This document shows positions 23,933 to 25,231 of a DNA stretch of 25,231 bases, piece by piece (within the stretch, counting starts at the first letter, position 1; each line of letters begins with the position of its first letter). A program made the translations under genes and the position numbers. The stretch is from Flavobacteriales bacterium UBA4474. GTDB lineage: Bacteria > Bacteroidota > Bacteroidia > Flavobacteriales_D > Sanyastnellaceae. The stretch lies in assembly GCA_002389295.1 (NCBI GenBank), contig DGOE01000114.1:16937-42167 (forward strand), given 5' to 3'. The notes beneath the pieces are model-generated. The model was not told where the DNA came from and did no database searches. It worked only from the letters and a program-made list of their open reading frames with translations.

Positions 23933-24565
23933 TCAGAATTGCTCGCGGTCGACCTCGAGAACGCCGGCGAGGATATCGCGGGCGCGAAACAGCTGGGCCT
24001 TCACGGTTCCCAGTGGCAAATTGAGCTCTTGCGCAATTTCATCGTAGCTGTATTCCTCGAAATAGCGCAATTCGACCAGGCGGCGGTAGCGCGGCTTGAG
24101 TTGGGCCACCACTTCGCGCATCCTGTTGACGCGCTGCTGCTTTTCCAGCGTCTGTCCGGGATCCAAGCCGTCATCGGCCACTTGGATTTCCATGGTGTCG
24201 CCTTCGCTGTCGGTGAACCCTTTGTCCAGGCTCAACGCCTTGATGCGCTTCTTGCGGATGAAGTCGATGGCCCCGTTGGAGGCGATTTTGAAGAGCCAGG
24301 TGGAGAAAGCGAATTGCGGGCTGTACTGCTTGAGCCGCTTGAACGCTTTGCCAAACGTCTCGATCATCAAGTCTTCCGCATCGTCCTGGTTGTTGATCAT
24401 CTTCAACAACATGTAGTAAATGGGCTCCCTGTAACGTTCCATCAGCTCCGCAAAAGCGGCCTGGTCGTGGGAGTCCAAAGCGCTACGGATCAGCCCGTAA
24501 TCATACTTGGCCTTGTCGGAAAGGTGGTCGATCACGACCTGCTTGTCGGTGCCCGCTGCGTCCAT
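23933..24565 (-). CDS. ECF-type sigma-70 family RNA polymerase sigma factor
   Basis: A 210-residue sigma factor. Region 2 lies near residues 35-105 ('YYMLLKMINNQDDAEDLMIETFGKAF' and 'FSTWLFKIASNGAIDFIRKKR') and region 4 near 148-202 ('QLKPRYRRLVELRYFEEYSYDEIAQEL' and 'PLGTVKAQLFRARDIL', the helix-turn-helix). It closely resembles the broadly conserved, possibly housekeeping-like ECF sigma of Bacteroidota rather than a FecI-type factor. No anti-sigma gene is next to it. The frame is open to 24901, but MDAAGTDKQ at 24565 is the first reasonable start; it overlaps the glycosyltransferase gene by 34 bases. Confidence 0.92.
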   Translation of the reverse strand: MDAAGTDKQVVIDHLSDKAKYDYGLIRSALDSHDQAAFAELMERYREPIYYMLLKMINNQDDAEDLMIETFGKAFKRLKQYSPQFAFSTWLFKIASNGAIDFIRKKRIKALSLDKGFTDSEGDTMEIQVADDGLDPGQTLEKQQRVNRMREVVAQLKPRYRRLVELRYFEEYSYDEIAQELNLPLGTVKAQLFRARDILAGVLEVDREQF

Positions 24566-25231
24566 GTCGGCGATGAGGTGAATGCGTTCCTCAAGGTAGC
24601 AGAAGCCAGGAGAATCCACCGGATCGGCCCCAAAAACAGGCCATCTCCAATGGGAAACGAACGCCGGCCCCATTCCCGTGAGAACGACGACAAGGTAAAC
24701 GAGCGGACCGCCATTGCAAGGACAAGGGCAGAGAGGGGTATCCAACCCCCACTGTGCAAAAGGCCCAATGCACCCGCAAGAGCGGTCAAGACAATCAGCG
24801 GATCGAGTGCGGCATCCACGCCCAATTTGAGTTGGTCGCGCCGTCTGTATCGCGGTGCGGTGGAGAGGTGACGGCGTTTCCTTTGCCATCCCTCCCGCCA
24901 ATGGGCCGCGGGCAGTGCCACGGTGCCAGCACCTTTCCGGCGGGGCGGGCAGAGCCCTACGCGGTAGCCTTCAGTGGTCGCGCACTGCACGAACAGGTCG
25001 TCATCGCCACCCACCAATGCGGTATGGCCAGCGAATCCCCCGAGTTTTTCCCAGAGGGAGCCGCGGTAGGCCAGGCTGCGCCCCACCCCCATGTAAGCTT
25101 GACCTGCCGCGGCTTCACCTGCATACTGCAAGGCGACACGCAAGGCGTCGAATTGCAAGATGCGCGAACCATCTTGGGGAAGGCATGTGCCCAACACCAC
25201 ATCCAACCCATCCCCGCCTTCGGCCGCCAGG
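24532..25231 (-). CDS. Family 2 glycosyltransferase, C-terminal part (cut by window end)
   Basis: About 233 residues are visible and the frame runs off the window edge. 'GVGRSLAYRGSLWEKLGGFAGH' followed by 'VGGDDDLFVQ' is the acceptor-side part of a GT-A fold family 2 enzyme (the [E/D]D-type catalytic region). The C-terminal 100 residues contain two or three hydrophobic segments ('LDPLIVLTALAGALGLL', 'WIPLSALVLAMAV', 'FLGPIRWILLASA'), so it is probably membrane anchored. The sugar and acceptor are unknown. Its end overlaps the sigma factor start by 34 bases. Confidence 0.85.
   Translation of the reverse strand, partial: LAAEGGDGLDVVLGTCLPQDGSRILQFDALRVALQYAGEAAAGQAYMGVGRSLAYRGSLWEKLGGFAGHTALVGGDDDLFVQCATTEGYRVGLCPPRRKGAGTVALPAAHWREGWQRKRRHLSTAPRYRRRDQLKLGVDAALDPLIVLTALAGALGLLHSGGWIPLSALVLAMAVRSFTLSSFSREWGRRSFPIGDGLFLGPIRWILLASATLRNAFTSSPTWTQRAPTSRS

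Overview
The window looks like a chromosomal segment of a GC-rich member of the Bacteroidota, probably of Flavobacteriia type. The signs are DUF3078 and CarboxypepD-like/TonB receptor proteins, a short-form MenE, a PadR-PspC pair, the conserved ECF sigma factor with its 'YYMLLKM' core, a lack of obvious Shine-Dalgarno sequences, and repeated matches to the Bacteroidota -7 promoter element TAnnTTTG. The lineage call is inference from gene content; no 16S or marker search was possible. Coding density is very high and no intergenic gap exceeds about 220 bases. I saw no tRNA, rRNA, CRISPR, IS element or phage gene.

Layout. 1-1183 (minus): 5' end of fabD, then a DUF3078 outer-membrane protein. 1253-4360 (plus): a small unrecognised secreted protein, then a FecA-like TonB-dependent receptor. 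4350-6408 (minus): a CIA30-family protein and mnmE. 6516-7400 (plus): sucD. 7408-8582 (minus): deoxynucleoside kinase and folK, overlapping. 8696-12432 (plus): padR, a PspC-domain membrane protein, sppA and a SpoU methyltransferase, closed by a strong two-way terminator. 12508-15889 (minus): an OmpA-like/TPR lipoprotein, accA and rdgB. 15901-23023 (minus): menaquinone operon menI-menF-menD-menB-menA-menC-menE. 23241-25231 (minus): the 5' part of the operon upstream, with a family 2 glycosyltransferase (cut by the window edge), an ECF sigma factor and rsmG.

How the genes work together. The men cluster encodes nearly the whole route from chorismate to demethylmenaquinone; only menH and the final methylase (ubiE/menG) are absent. 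Four of its junctions are ATGA start/stop overlaps, which implies translational coupling. fabD and accA belong to fatty-acid synthesis, sucD to the TCA cycle, folK to folate, mnmE, rsmG and the SpoU protein to RNA modification, and rdgB and the deoxynucleoside kinase to nucleotide housekeeping. The padR-PspC pair, with a perfect 9-bp inverted repeat at its promoter, looks like a self-regulated envelope module.

Most of the window is ordinary core genome and I found no convincing new multi-gene system. The best leads are the PadR operator, the Asp-to-Glu change in the MenD cofactor motif, the acidic linker in SppA, a palindrome in the accA leader, very short predicted leaders at several genes, and the orphan secreted protein beside the TonB receptor.
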